A DNA stretch of 64,000 bases from NCBI RefSeq assembly GCF_040218065.1, contig NZ_JAVJQE010000008.1, positions 248,001-312,000 of the forward strand, in the 5' to 3' direction. Of the stretch, positions 49,729-57,609 are shown piece by piece. The notes beneath the pieces were generated by a model that did no database searches, was not told where the DNA came from, and was given only the letters and a program-made list of their open reading frames with translations. Position 1 is the first letter of the stretch. Every line of letters starts with the position of its first letter. The position numbers were made by a program, and so were the translations under genes. The stretch comes from Marivibrio sp040218065. Lineage in GTDB: Bacteria; Pseudomonadota; Alphaproteobacteria; UBA8366; Aestuariispiraceae.

Positions 49729-51024
49729 TCAGGAGGCGCGGCGCTCTTCGACCGGGCGAAAGCGGAAGCCCAGAATCTCCAGGCAATCCTCGTAGCGCGC
49801 CATCAGGTCGTCTTCGCTGTCCGCGCCCAGGAACAGTTCGGCGTAGATGTAGTTGCCGGGCGCCTGCTCCCTCAGTTCGGAAAGGCGATCGCCTTCCTCG
49901 CAAGCCGTCTCCACTTCAGCGTCGGGGTAGCGCTCGCGCATCCGCCAGACGTCCCGATCGCTCGGCGTGCGCTCGACGATCGCATCCTCGAAGCGGCGCA
50001 GATAGAACTTGCCGGCGCGGTTGAACTGACCGCCGCCGCGGTCCCAGCGCGGCTCGCGACCCAGCGCGAGGTCGAGCGCGAACTGGAAGTGCGGCCGGCC
50101 GTCCACCCGCTCGAACAGGCCGGCATGGGATTGCGACAGCCGCGCGTTCACCTCCAGGATGTCGAGGCGGTCTTCCTCGCGATTGAAGAAGAACTCGATG
50201 TTGAAGGGCGCATCGTCGTAGCCGAGCCGCCGGATCAGCCGCTCGCTCTCCCGCGCCATGCGGGCGTACGCCTCGTCCGACTCGCGGCTCGGGTAACTGT
50301 AATGGTGGAAGGTGTGGCCGTCCTCAAAGCGGATGGAGTCGATCAGTGCGTAGGAGACGACCTCGCCGTCCTTGGCGTAGCCTTCGACGGTGCACTGGTC
50401 GCCGTCGGAGATGATCTCCTCCGCGACGCACAGATCGGCGCCGCCCTCCTTCAGATGATCGGGCAGGCCGACCCGCTCGATCACATAGGCGAAGGGCTTG
50501 GTCAGGTCGCGGATGCCGGCGCGGATCTCTTCGATCGCGCGATCAAAGTCCGCGCGGCTTTCGATCCGAAAGCCCAGCATAGAGGAATGGCCGACAACCG
50601 GCTTCACCCAGAAGGGATAGTCCAGATGGATCGCGGCCATCGGGTCGTCGTCGAAGGGATTGAAGCCGGCGAAGTCCGGCGTCTTCATGACCTTCGCCTG
50701 CTCCTCGCGGAACCAGAGCTTGTGCTCGCATTTGAGCACGGATTCCAAGCTGGCGTAGGGCACGTCGAACTCCTCGGCGAGCGCGGCTGCGATCGAGGAG
50801 GAGGGGAAATCCCAATAGGTTAGGATTCCGTCGATCCCGCCCGCCTCGCCGATGCGTGCGCGCGCGGCCTCAAGCCGCTCCTCGAACGGATAGTCCGGGC
50901 CGTGGATGATCGTCTCGGGCCGCGTGATGACGCCGCGAAAGCGGCAATCGTCGGCGCCTTTCAGGTGCTTGAGTTTCGAGCCGTTGAAGTCGTCCAATCC
51001 AACGACGCCGACATCGTAGGTCAT
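49729..51024 (-). CDS. ATP-grasp domain carboxylate ligase of unknown substrate
   Basis: A 431-residue ATP-grasp protein. Residues 1-110 form a pre-ATP-grasp domain (TYDVGVVGLDDFNGSKLKHLKG); the ATP-binding part includes YPFWVKPVVGHSSMLGFRI, and the Mg2+ ligands are in APFNIEFFFNRE and DILEVNARLSQSHAG (E-x-N). The protein resembles amide-forming carboxylate-amine ligases, but I cannot name the acceptor. The ATG at 51024 has a ggagg site; a longer frame to 51093 has none. Paired with a hydrolase that could cut the same kind of bond. Confidence 0.8.
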   Translation of the reverse strand: MTYDVGVVGLDDFNGSKLKHLKGADDCRFRGVITRPETIIHGPDYPFEERLEAARARIGEAGGIDGILTYWDFPSSSIAAALAEEFDVPYASLESVLKCEHKLWFREEQAKVMKTPDFAGFNPFDDDPMAAIHLDYPFWVKPVVGHSSMLGFRIESRADFDRAIEEIRAGIRDLTKPFAYVIERVGLPDHLKEGGADLCVAEEIISDGDQCTVEGYAKDGEVVSYALIDSIRFEDGHTFHHYSYPSRESDEAYARMARESERLIRRLGYDDAPFNIEFFFNREEDRLDILEVNARLSQSHAGLFERVDGRPHFQFALDLALGREPRWDRGGGQFNRAGKFYLRRFEDAIVERTPSDRDVWRMRERYPDAEVETACEEGDRLSELREQAPGNYIYAELFLGADSEDDLMARYEDCLEILGFRFRPVEERRAS

Positions 51025-51454
51025 AAACCGCCTCCGTCCGGGTCGCGTTTGTCGTCCTCCTAAAGGAATGGGGATGGACGTTAAGGCTAACAACCCCGCG
51101 CCGCAGGCGGATCGGTCGAAAAGCCCCTAGCCTGCGCGGGGGGCCTCCTTCTGGCGGAGGGAGGACAAGGTCATCAAGGCAGTTCATGCAGAAGGACGAT
51201 CCGCAAGCCGCGGGCCTCCCGCCTCGTCGGCCCGGACGGGCTCCGGGCCGACGGGCTCTCGCGTCCGCCGACGCGCACCGCTGTTCCCCCGGCGCAAGGC
51301 CGGGGGGCGGTGGACGGCCTTTGGCGAGTCCTCGGATTTTCAGAAGGGACGTCATCCCAGGTCGGCCTGTCGGCCGCCCGGGACGACAGGCTCCTTTTTT
51401 CAACGCATCAGCCGTCCAAGGGGCAGGCGGTTCACGCAGACCGGCGCGGGCGCG
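51025..51454. other. Non-coding 430-base region with clustered hairpins
   Basis: No gene is supported. Besides the ATP-grasp promoter (51,025-51,120) it holds three strong inverted repeats: 51226-51252 (gtcggcccgga / tccgggccgac, perfect 11-base arms), 51286-51306 (cccccggc / gccggggg) and 51351-51387 (gtcatccc / gggacgac with inner gtcggcc pairing). The last is followed by ctcctttttt. Confidence 0.55.
51351..51400 (+). terminator. Terminator-like hairpin with T tract, no gene in front
   Basis: A GC-rich stem at 51351-51387 followed by six T residues (51395-51400) reads as an intrinsic terminator on the plus strand. Both flanking genes run leftward, so it does not end any annotated transcript. 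It may end an unannotated small RNA, or be a repeat element that only looks like a terminator. Confidence 0.4.
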
Positions 51455-52477
51455 TCAGCTGGGAAAGATGATCTCCTCCAGCGCCGGCTTGCGCTCGTAG
51501 AGGTCGAGGACGACGCCCTGCATGCGCACGAGCGCCGCGACCGCGTCCAGCGTCGGCGTCGGGATGTCGAGCCGGCGCGCCAGCTCCAGCACGGTCGAGG
51601 TGAGCGCGTCGAGCTCCATCGGGCGGCCTTGCTCCACGTCTTGGCGGGTGGAGGGCTTGTGGCCGACGATCTCCGCGCCGCCGTCGATCCGCCGCTCGAC
51701 GTCGACGGCGAAGCGCGCGCCGACGGCCTCGCCGACCGCCTTGCACTCCAGCATCATGCGTCGGACCACGTCGCGGCAGGCCGGGTTCTCGCCGATCAGG
51801 TCGAGGCTCGCGCCGGTGAGCGCCGAGACGGGGTTGAAGCTGCAATTGCCCCATAGCTTGATCCAGATCTCGTCGCGCAGCCGCCCTTTGCGCGGGGCTT
51901 TCAGGCCGCCGGCGATCATCAGCTTGGACAGCGTCTCCAGGCGCTCGGTCTGCTCGCCGTCCGGCTCGCCCAGCGAGAAGCGGTTGCCGTACTTGTGTTC
52001 GATTACGCCCGGCTCCGGCACGCTGGCGGCCGGGTAGACGACGCAGCCGATCGCGCGCTCCGGTCCGAAGGTCTTCCATTGCGCGCCGCCGGGATCGACC
52101 GTCTCGATCGGCGTATCGTCGAGCGCGGTGCCGGTGCCCGCCTTGTAGAAGTACCACCAGGGCAGCCCGTTGACGGCTGAGACGACGGCCGTCTCCTTCC
52201 CCAAAAGCGGGGCGAACTTGTCCACGATCGGCGGCACGGAATGGGCTTTCAGCGCGATGACGACGTAGTCTTGCCCGCCGAGATCGGCCGGGTCGTCGCT
52301 GGCCGCGACCTTGTAGGTCTTCTCCCGGCCGTCCATGCGCAGGACCATGCCGTTCTTCTTCATGGCGGCGAGGTGCGGCCCGCGCGCGACGATGGAGACG
52401 TCGGCGCCGGCCTCCGCCAGGGCGCCCGCCATCAGCCCGCCGATGGCCCCGGCGCCGAAGATGCAGACCCGCGTCAT
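51455..52477 (-). CDS. Ketopantoate reductase family protein (PanE/ApbA)
   Basis: A 340-residue NADP-dependent reductase. The N-terminal Rossmann motif is RVCIFGAGAIGGLMAGALAEAG, followed by VIALKAHSVPPIVDKFAPLL and the catalytic-domain segment KPSTRQDVEQGRPMELDAL, where Lys and Glu match the family. True PanE makes pantoate from ketopantoate; many paralogues act on other 2-keto acids. The gene overlaps the acyl-CoA synthetase gene by four bases, so a catabolic role is as likely as CoA biosynthesis. Confidence 0.85.
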   Translation of the reverse strand: MTRVCIFGAGAIGGLMAGALAEAGADVSIVARGPHLAAMKKNGMVLRMDGREKTYKVAASDDPADLGGQDYVVIALKAHSVPPIVDKFAPLLGKETAVVSAVNGLPWWYFYKAGTGTALDDTPIETVDPGGAQWKTFGPERAIGCVVYPAASVPEPGVIEHKYGNRFSLGEPDGEQTERLETLSKLMIAGGLKAPRKGRLRDEIWIKLWGNCSFNPVSALTGASLDLIGENPACRDVVRRMMLECKAVGEAVGARFAVDVERRIDGGAEIVGHKPSTRQDVEQGRPMELDALTSTVLELARRLDIPTPTLDAVAALVRMQGVVLDLYERKPALEEIIFPS

Positions 52478-53988
52478 TCCGCCTCTCCCAAGCCCAGCTT
52501 CTCGTGCAGGCCGATGCGCTGCAGCTTGCCGGTCGCGCCCTTCGGGATCTCGTCGACGAAGACGAACTTCTTCGGGATCTTGAAGGGGGCGAGCTTCTCG
52601 GCGGCGTAGTCCTTGAGCTCCTTCTCGCTCGCCTGCGCGCCCTCGCGCAGCACGACCGCGGCCGCGACCTCCTCGCCCAGCATCTTGTGGGGCAGGGCGA
52701 AGGTGACGACCTGCTGCACGGCCGGATGGTCCATGTAGAAATCATCGACCTCCAGCGGCGAGACCTTCTCGCCGCCGCGGTTGATGATCTCCTTGATGCG
52801 CCCGGTGATCTTCAGATAGCCGTCCGGGTCCAGCAGCCCCTGATCGCCGGTGCGGAACCAGCCGTCGACGAAGCTCTCCTCGTTCGCCTTCGGATTGGCC
52901 TCGTAGCCGGGGGTCACGTTCTCGCCCTTGATGCAGACCTCGCCTTCCTCGCCTTGCGCGGCGTCGGCGCCGTCCAGCTTGCGGATCTTGATCTCCGGCC
53001 CCGCGGGCAGACCGACGAAGCCCGGCTTCTGGGCGCCCGGCGGCAGCGGGTTGGAGGCCATCTGGTGCGTCGCCTCGGTCATGCCGTAGGCCTCGATGAC
53101 AGGGCAGTCGAAGGTCTCCGCCAACTCCTTGAAGACCGCCGGCGGCAGCGAGGCGGAGGAGGAGCGCACGAAGCGGAAGTCGATCTTCGCCAGCGCATCG
53201 GGATTGCGCTTGGCGCGCAATAGGATCGTCTGGTGCATCGTCGGCACGCCGGAATACCAGCTCGGCTTCTGCTCCGCCGCGAGGTCGAGGAACTTGAGCG
53301 CGTTGAAGCCCGGCGTGCAGCACACCGACGCGCCCGCCTTCATCGACGCCAGCACCACCGCGATCAGCCCGTGGATGTGGAACAGCGGCATGATGTTCAG
53401 GCAGTGATCCGCCGACGTGAGTTGAAGCGTCTCGGCGATGTTGCGCGCGGAGGCGAACAGGTTCCGCTGCGTCAACGGCACCACCTTCGGGCGCGAAGTG
53501 GTGCCGGAGGTGTGCAGGACCAGCGCTTCGTCGTCCTCCGCCGGGTCGGAGGCGTCAGCCTCCTCATCCCACAACCGGAAGGCGCCGGCCGCGGCCCCCT
53601 CGGCGACGACGGCCTCGGCGACGGGTATTCCAAGCGCGCTCGCCGCCGCGAGCACGGGGTTGTCGCCGCCGGCCTCCGCGATCACCAGCTTCGGCTTCAG
53701 ATCCTCCAGATAGAAGGCGTATTCGGACTGTTTGTAGGCCGGGTTCAGCGGCGCGGCCGACAGGCCGGCGGCGACGCCGAGGAAGGCGCTCGCCATCTCC
53801 GGGCCGTTGGGTAGGACGATGGCGACCCGATCGCCCGGGCCGATGTCGCGCGCGGCCAGTTGGCGGCGCAGACTACGGCAGTGCGCACGCAGATCGGCGT
53901 AGGTCATGTCCGGTCGGCCGGGCGCGGTCAGCGCGACCGCCTCGTCGGCGCCGGCGGCGATCAGAGCTTTGACGGATTTGTTCGACAT
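52474..53988 (-). CDS. AMP-forming acyl-CoA synthetase, oxalyl-CoA synthetase (AAE3)-like
   Basis: A 504-residue ANL-superfamily ligase. The ATP motif is LHTSGTTSRPKVVPLTQRN (Val replaces the usual Gly after Lys), and NIMPLFHIHGLIAVVLASMKAG and SWYSGVPTMHQTIL recall AAE3/Pcs60 oxalyl-CoA synthetases. The later DGWFRTGDQGLLDPDGYLKITGRIKEIINRGGEKVSP and the C-terminal Lys in PKGATGKLQR are intact. The ATG at 53988 is preferred over 54042. Oxalate or a short/medium acid is possible. First gene of a two-gene unit with the PanE-like reductase. Confidence 0.83.
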   Translation of the reverse strand: MSNKSVKALIAAGADEAVALTAPGRPDMTYADLRAHCRSLRRQLAARDIGPGDRVAIVLPNGPEMASAFLGVAAGLSAAPLNPAYKQSEYAFYLEDLKPKLVIAEAGGDNPVLAAASALGIPVAEAVVAEGAAAGAFRLWDEEADASDPAEDDEALVLHTSGTTSRPKVVPLTQRNLFASARNIAETLQLTSADHCLNIMPLFHIHGLIAVVLASMKAGASVCCTPGFNALKFLDLAAEQKPSWYSGVPTMHQTILLRAKRNPDALAKIDFRFVRSSSASLPPAVFKELAETFDCPVIEAYGMTEATHQMASNPLPPGAQKPGFVGLPAGPEIKIRKLDGADAAQGEEGEVCIKGENVTPGYEANPKANEESFVDGWFRTGDQGLLDPDGYLKITGRIKEIINRGGEKVSPLEVDDFYMDHPAVQQVVTFALPHKMLGEEVAAAVVLREGAQASEKELKDYAAEKLAPFKIPKKFVFVDEIPKGATGKLQRIGLHEKLGLGEAE

Positions 53989-54175
53989 GGCTGTTTCCTC
54001 ACACTTGCGCCCCGCAGACTTTTCCGTTCGCCCGGGGGACAAAATCCCCGCGCCCGCAGCCTAGAACTGCGCTCCGGCGAACCCAAGCCCGGACGACGGG
54101 GCGGATGCGTTTTTCGAATACCGCGCTCCGCGGCGACGGGGTCGCCGACCTTCGGACGCCGCGGCCGCCCGATCG

Positions 54176-54406
54176 TCAGCGCCGCCGCAGTCTTGCGACC
54201 CCTTGGGTCGTCAGGACGCCCGACGTCCAGGCCAGGAATAGCGCCACCACCGATGATTCGAAGCGCGGCAGCACGGCTTCGCCGCGGGCGATGAACAGCA
54301 TGGTGGCGCCCGCCAGGATCGCCAGGGCGATCCCGCCGATCAGCATGACCGCGCCGTCGCGCCTTTTGTCGCCGCGCTCGTCCCGGGTCTCGTCGTCTGC
54401 AGTCAT
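54176..54406 (-). CDS. Small two-helix membrane protein, hypothetical
   Basis: A 76-residue protein with a charged N-terminus (TADDETRDERGDKRRDG) and two hydrophobic segments (AVMLIGGIALAILAGATMLFIA; SSVVALFLAWTSGVLTTQGV). A gggaggcg ribosome site lies a few bases before the ATG. I do not recognise it. Hydrophobic periodicity and the ribosome site support a real gene. It lies alone between the acyl-CoA synthetase and the BaiN-like flavoprotein. Confidence 0.6.
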   Translation of the reverse strand: MTADDETRDERGDKRRDGAVMLIGGIALAILAGATMLFIARGEAVLPRFESSVVALFLAWTSGVLTTQGVARLRRR

Positions 54407-54465
54407 GGCTCGCCTCCCGCCTGTCGCGCGCAGCGTCGATCAGCCGGGCGGGCTTTTCAAGCGTC

Positions 54466-55674
54466 TCAAGCGTCGCGCGCGCCGATCGCCCGGCCGGCGG
54501 CCCAACCGCTGGACCAAGCCCATTGGAAGTTGTAGCCGCCGAGCCAGCCGGTGACGTCGAGCGCCTCGCCGATGACGTAAAGCCCGGGAACGTCTTTCGC
54601 CGCCATCGTCTTCGAGGAGAGTCCGTCGGTGCCGACGCCGCCGCGGGTCACCTCCGCCTTGGCGAAGCCTTCGGTGCCGACGGGCTCGACGATCCAGCGG
54701 TTGAGCCGCTCCCCCAGCGCGCTGAGCGTCTTGTCGGCGATATCGCCGACCCGCCGTGCGGGCAGTGCGTCGGCCGCCACGGCTTTGGCGAGGCGCGCCG
54801 GCAGCAGGCCCGCCAGCATCGTCTGCGGCTCGATTTTCGGGCGCGCGCGCTTCGCCTCGACCAGCGCCGCCGCCGCATCGACGCCCGGCGCCATGTCCAG
54901 GCTCACCGCGTCGCCCGGACGCCAATAGCTGGAGACTTGAAGGATCGCCGGACCCGACAGGCCGCGGTGGGTGAAGAGCGCGGCTTCGCGAAAGCGCGCG
55001 CCGGCGCAGGCGGCTGTGCAGTCGAACGCGACGCCGGACAACGGTTTGGCCAGATCGAGCGCCGCCGCGCCGAGCGTCAGCGGAACCAGGGCCGGCTCCG
55101 GGTCGATCACCCGCAAGCCGAAGCGTCGGGCGGCGTCGTAGGCGAACCCGCTGGCGCCCATCTTCGGGATCGACGGGCCGCCGGTGGCCAGCACAAGATT
55201 GGGGGCCTCGAAGGCCCCCCGATCGGTCTCGATGCGGAAGCGCTCGGCGCGCGCGATGTCCGTCACCCGGTGCGAAAGACGCAGATCGACGCCGCCGGCC
55301 TGGCACTCGGCCAGCAGCATGTCCACGATCTCGCGCGCCGAGCCGTCGCAGAACAGCTGGCCGAGCGTCTTCTCATGCCACGCGATCCCGTGACGCGAGA
55401 CCATCTCGATGAAATCCCACTGCGTGTAGCGGGCCAGTGCGGACTTGCAAAAATGCGGATTGGCGGAAAGGAAAGCCGCCGGGCCGCTTTCCAGATTGGT
55501 GAAGTTGCACCGCCCGCCGCCGGAGATCAGGATCTTCTTGCCCGGCTTGTCCGCGTGGTCCAGCAGCAGGACGCGCGCGCCCGCCTGGCCGGCCGTCAGC
55601 GCGCACATCAACCCGGCCGCGCCGGCGCCCAGGATGACGGCGTCGAACTGTTCCGGGGGCGCGGGCGAGGGCAT
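54466..55674 (-). CDS. BaiN/HI0933-family FAD-dependent oxidoreductase
   Basis: A 402-residue flavoprotein. FAD motif AVILGAGAAGLMCALTAG near the N-terminus, then KPGKKILISGGGRCNFTNLE, characteristic of the HI0933/YhiN/BaiN family, and GGPSIPKMGASGFAYDAARRFG and the C-terminal GLYVIGEALDVTGWLGGYNFQWAWSSGW. The family's role is mostly unknown; BaiN acts on bile-acid derivatives in gut bacteria. The ATG at 55674 is the first that starts the fold; longer frames overlap the neighbouring dehydratase. Confidence 0.9.
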   Translation of the reverse strand: MPSPAPPEQFDAVILGAGAAGLMCALTAGQAGARVLLLDHADKPGKKILISGGGRCNFTNLESGPAAFLSANPHFCKSALARYTQWDFIEMVSRHGIAWHEKTLGQLFCDGSAREIVDMLLAECQAGGVDLRLSHRVTDIARAERFRIETDRGAFEAPNLVLATGGPSIPKMGASGFAYDAARRFGLRVIDPEPALVPLTLGAAALDLAKPLSGVAFDCTAACAGARFREAALFTHRGLSGPAILQVSSYWRPGDAVSLDMAPGVDAAAALVEAKRARPKIEPQTMLAGLLPARLAKAVAADALPARRVGDIADKTLSALGERLNRWIVEPVGTEGFAKAEVTRGGVGTDGLSSKTMAAKDVPGLYVIGEALDVTGWLGGYNFQWAWSSGWAAGRAIGARDA

Positions 55675-55762
55675 TTTGCGGCGGCTCCTGCGGGTGCTCG
55701 CCGCGGTGAATGCCTGTTTTGGCGCCCGGCGCCAAGCCCGATGCGAGACGCCGCAGGACGCG

Positions 55763-56767
55763 TCAGTCCGCCCCGTCCCCCAATGTATCGGCGAACAGGG
55801 CCGCGTCGACATTGCCGCCGGAGATGACGACGACGGTGGTGCGGTCTGCCGCCTCGATCCGGCCGCTCAGCAGGCAGGCCAGCGCGATCGCCCCGCCGGG
55901 CTCGACGACCAGCTTCAATGTCTCGAAGGCCGCGCGCATGGCCGCGCGCACCTCGGCGTCGGTGGCGCTCAGCCCGCCGGCCAGCGTGCGCCGGTTGATC
56001 GCAAAGGTGATCTCGCCCGGCGTAGGGGAAAGCAGCGCGTCGCAGATCGACCGGGCGGCGGGGTCCACGCTCCGCCGAACGCCGGCCTCCAACGAGCGCT
56101 TGGTGTCGTCGAAACCCGCCGGCTCGCAGGCGTAGATCGGCAAGCCGGGCCGGCGCGCGGTCAAGGCCAGCGACGTTTCCGCGATCAACCCGCCGCCGCC
56201 GCAACAGCACAGCACCTGGTCCGGCGCGGCGTCGAGCGCCGCCAGCTGCCGGTCGATCTCCAGTCCGACCGTGCCCTGGCCGGCGATCACCAGCGGATCG
56301 TCGTAGGGCGGGACGAGGACGGCGCCGCGCTTGGCGGCCTCCGCCTCGGCGATCGCTTGGCGATCTTCGGCGAAGCGGTCGTAGAAGCGGATTTCGGCGC
56401 CGTAGGCCTTGGTATTGGCGGCTTTGATCGCCGGCGCGTCGCTCGGCATGACGATGAGCGCGGCGCAGCCCGCGTCCCGCGCGGCCAGGGCGACGCCTTG
56501 GGCGTGGTTTCCGCTGGAATAGGCCACGACGCCGCCCGCGCGCGCGTCCGACCCGAGCGCCCGGATCTTGCTGCTGGCGCCGCGGTATTTGAACGAGCCG
56601 GTGCGCTGCAGACATTCCGCTTTCACCAGCACGCGGCCGCCGACGCGTTGGTTGAGAAGCGGCGATTCGAGTAGCGGCGTTTCGAGGGCGACGCCGGCCA
56701 GCCTATCCGCCGCGGCCTCGACGTCTGAGACGCTCGGCGGCGCGTCCGCAGGGGCGATCATGGTCAT
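55763..56767 (-). CDS. Threonine/serine dehydratase-like PLP enzyme
   Basis: A 334-residue fold-type II PLP enzyme. The Schiff-base Lys is in QRTGSFKYRGASSKI, the substrate loop is SSGNHAQG, and the phosphate-binding Gly-rich loop is CCGGGGLIAE. It has no C-terminal ACT regulatory domain, so it is the short catabolic or serine racemase-like type rather than biosynthetic IlvA. It would deaminate L-threonine or L-serine to 2-oxo acid. The ATG at 56767 has an aaggag site. Monocistronic. Confidence 0.87.
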   Translation of the reverse strand: MTMIAPADAPPSVSDVEAAADRLAGVALETPLLESPLLNQRVGGRVLVKAECLQRTGSFKYRGASSKIRALGSDARAGGVVAYSSGNHAQGVALAARDAGCAALIVMPSDAPAIKAANTKAYGAEIRFYDRFAEDRQAIAEAEAAKRGAVLVPPYDDPLVIAGQGTVGLEIDRQLAALDAAPDQVLCCCGGGGLIAETSLALTARRPGLPIYACEPAGFDDTKRSLEAGVRRSVDPAARSICDALLSPTPGEITFAINRRTLAGGLSATDAEVRAAMRAAFETLKLVVEPGGAIALACLLSGRIEAADRTTVVVISGGNVDAALFADTLGDGAD

Positions 56768-56938
56768 GGGGAACTCCTTGCCGGCGCGCGCGCGCTACCC
56801 TCGCCAAAGGGTACTCGCGACGCCGGCGGCGGGCAACGGTGGGCGGGAAAGCGCTGGCGCATCGTCCGCCCGATGGTCTAGACCTCAAAGGGACGACCGG
56901 ATGGGCGAGCGAGACGGGCAAGCGATGACGAGCGAGCG

Positions 56939-57463
56939 ATGACGACCTGGCACGAGGACGCGGTGTGGCGCTACAGCTACTATACGCCGGATATGGCGAC
57001 GCCGGACGTCGGGCCTTTCACGGACCTTTTCGACTTGTGGCGCGCGAAACGGGGCGGCAGGCCGGTTCCGGCGTGGAAGGATTTCGACTTCTTCGATTTC
57101 GTCGGCTGGCATGGCTATGTCAGCGTCTACGACGTCTCTTACGAGCCGTTCGATTACTCGACGCGGCTGTCGGGCACGGCGCTGGACGAGCTGTTCGGTC
57201 GCACGCTGAAGGGCCTCGACCGTGACGGCTTCAATAGCTTCTATCTTCGCGAGAACCGGATGGACGAGTTCAGCGAGTTCTGCTGCCGGGGCCTCTATGC
57301 GGCCTATATCGAAGGGCCGCTCAACGTTCAGAATCGCGAATTCATCGACGTCCTGTATCTCGAGTTGCCGCTGGCCGACGACCCGGCCGCCGGGCGCGCA
57401 GACCGCACGATCGAGGTCATCGTGCCGGCCGATCAGCGGGCGCGCTTCCCGCGCGCGGGCTGA
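56939..57463 (+). CDS. PAS-domain-like protein (DUF1457-type)
   Basis: A 174-residue soluble protein. The centre (FDYSTRLSGTALDELFGRTLKGLDRDGF) resembles the PAS-like family of short alphaproteobacterial proteins that often accompany sensory systems, with ELPLADDPAAGRADRTIEVI as the end of the fold. It has no output domain. The start codon has a poor ribosome site, and the upstream sequence is a repeated gcgagcgatgacg tract. It is 146 bases ahead of katG; the spacing makes cotranscription uncertain. Confidence 0.65.
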   Translation: MTTWHEDAVWRYSYYTPDMATPDVGPFTDLFDLWRAKRGGRPVPAWKDFDFFDFVGWHGYVSVYDVSYEPFDYSTRLSGTALDELFGRTLKGLDRDGFNSFYLRENRMDEFSEFCCRGLYAAYIEGPLNVQNREFIDVLYLELPLADDPAAGRADRTIEVIVPADQRARFPRAG

Positions 57464-57609
57464 CGCATTGATAGATAATTCCAATCGCATCATTTTAAAC
57501 AAACGATTTTAACTATTGTTTAGCTCGCTTTACCGTTTAGGGCGTAGGCGGTCGCGGTCTCACAGCCGGGATGCGCGATCAAAGCCCCCCGAACGGAGGA
57601 GACGAGACG
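57464..57609 (+). promoter_or_regulatory. AT-rich region upstream of katG
   Basis: A 146-base gap of which 57,466-57,530 is strikingly AT-rich for this genome (gatagataattccaat; ttaaacaaacgattttaac). It is the probable katG promoter and control zone. ATAG (57471) and CTAT (57513) occur but not with the spacing of an OxyR tetramer site, so no operator is called. Confidence 0.4.

Noticed and set aside
57471..57516. ATAG and CTAT elements upstream of katG as an OxyR site
   Set aside because: The distance and internal pattern do not match the four-element OxyR consensus, so only an AT-rich promoter region is reported.
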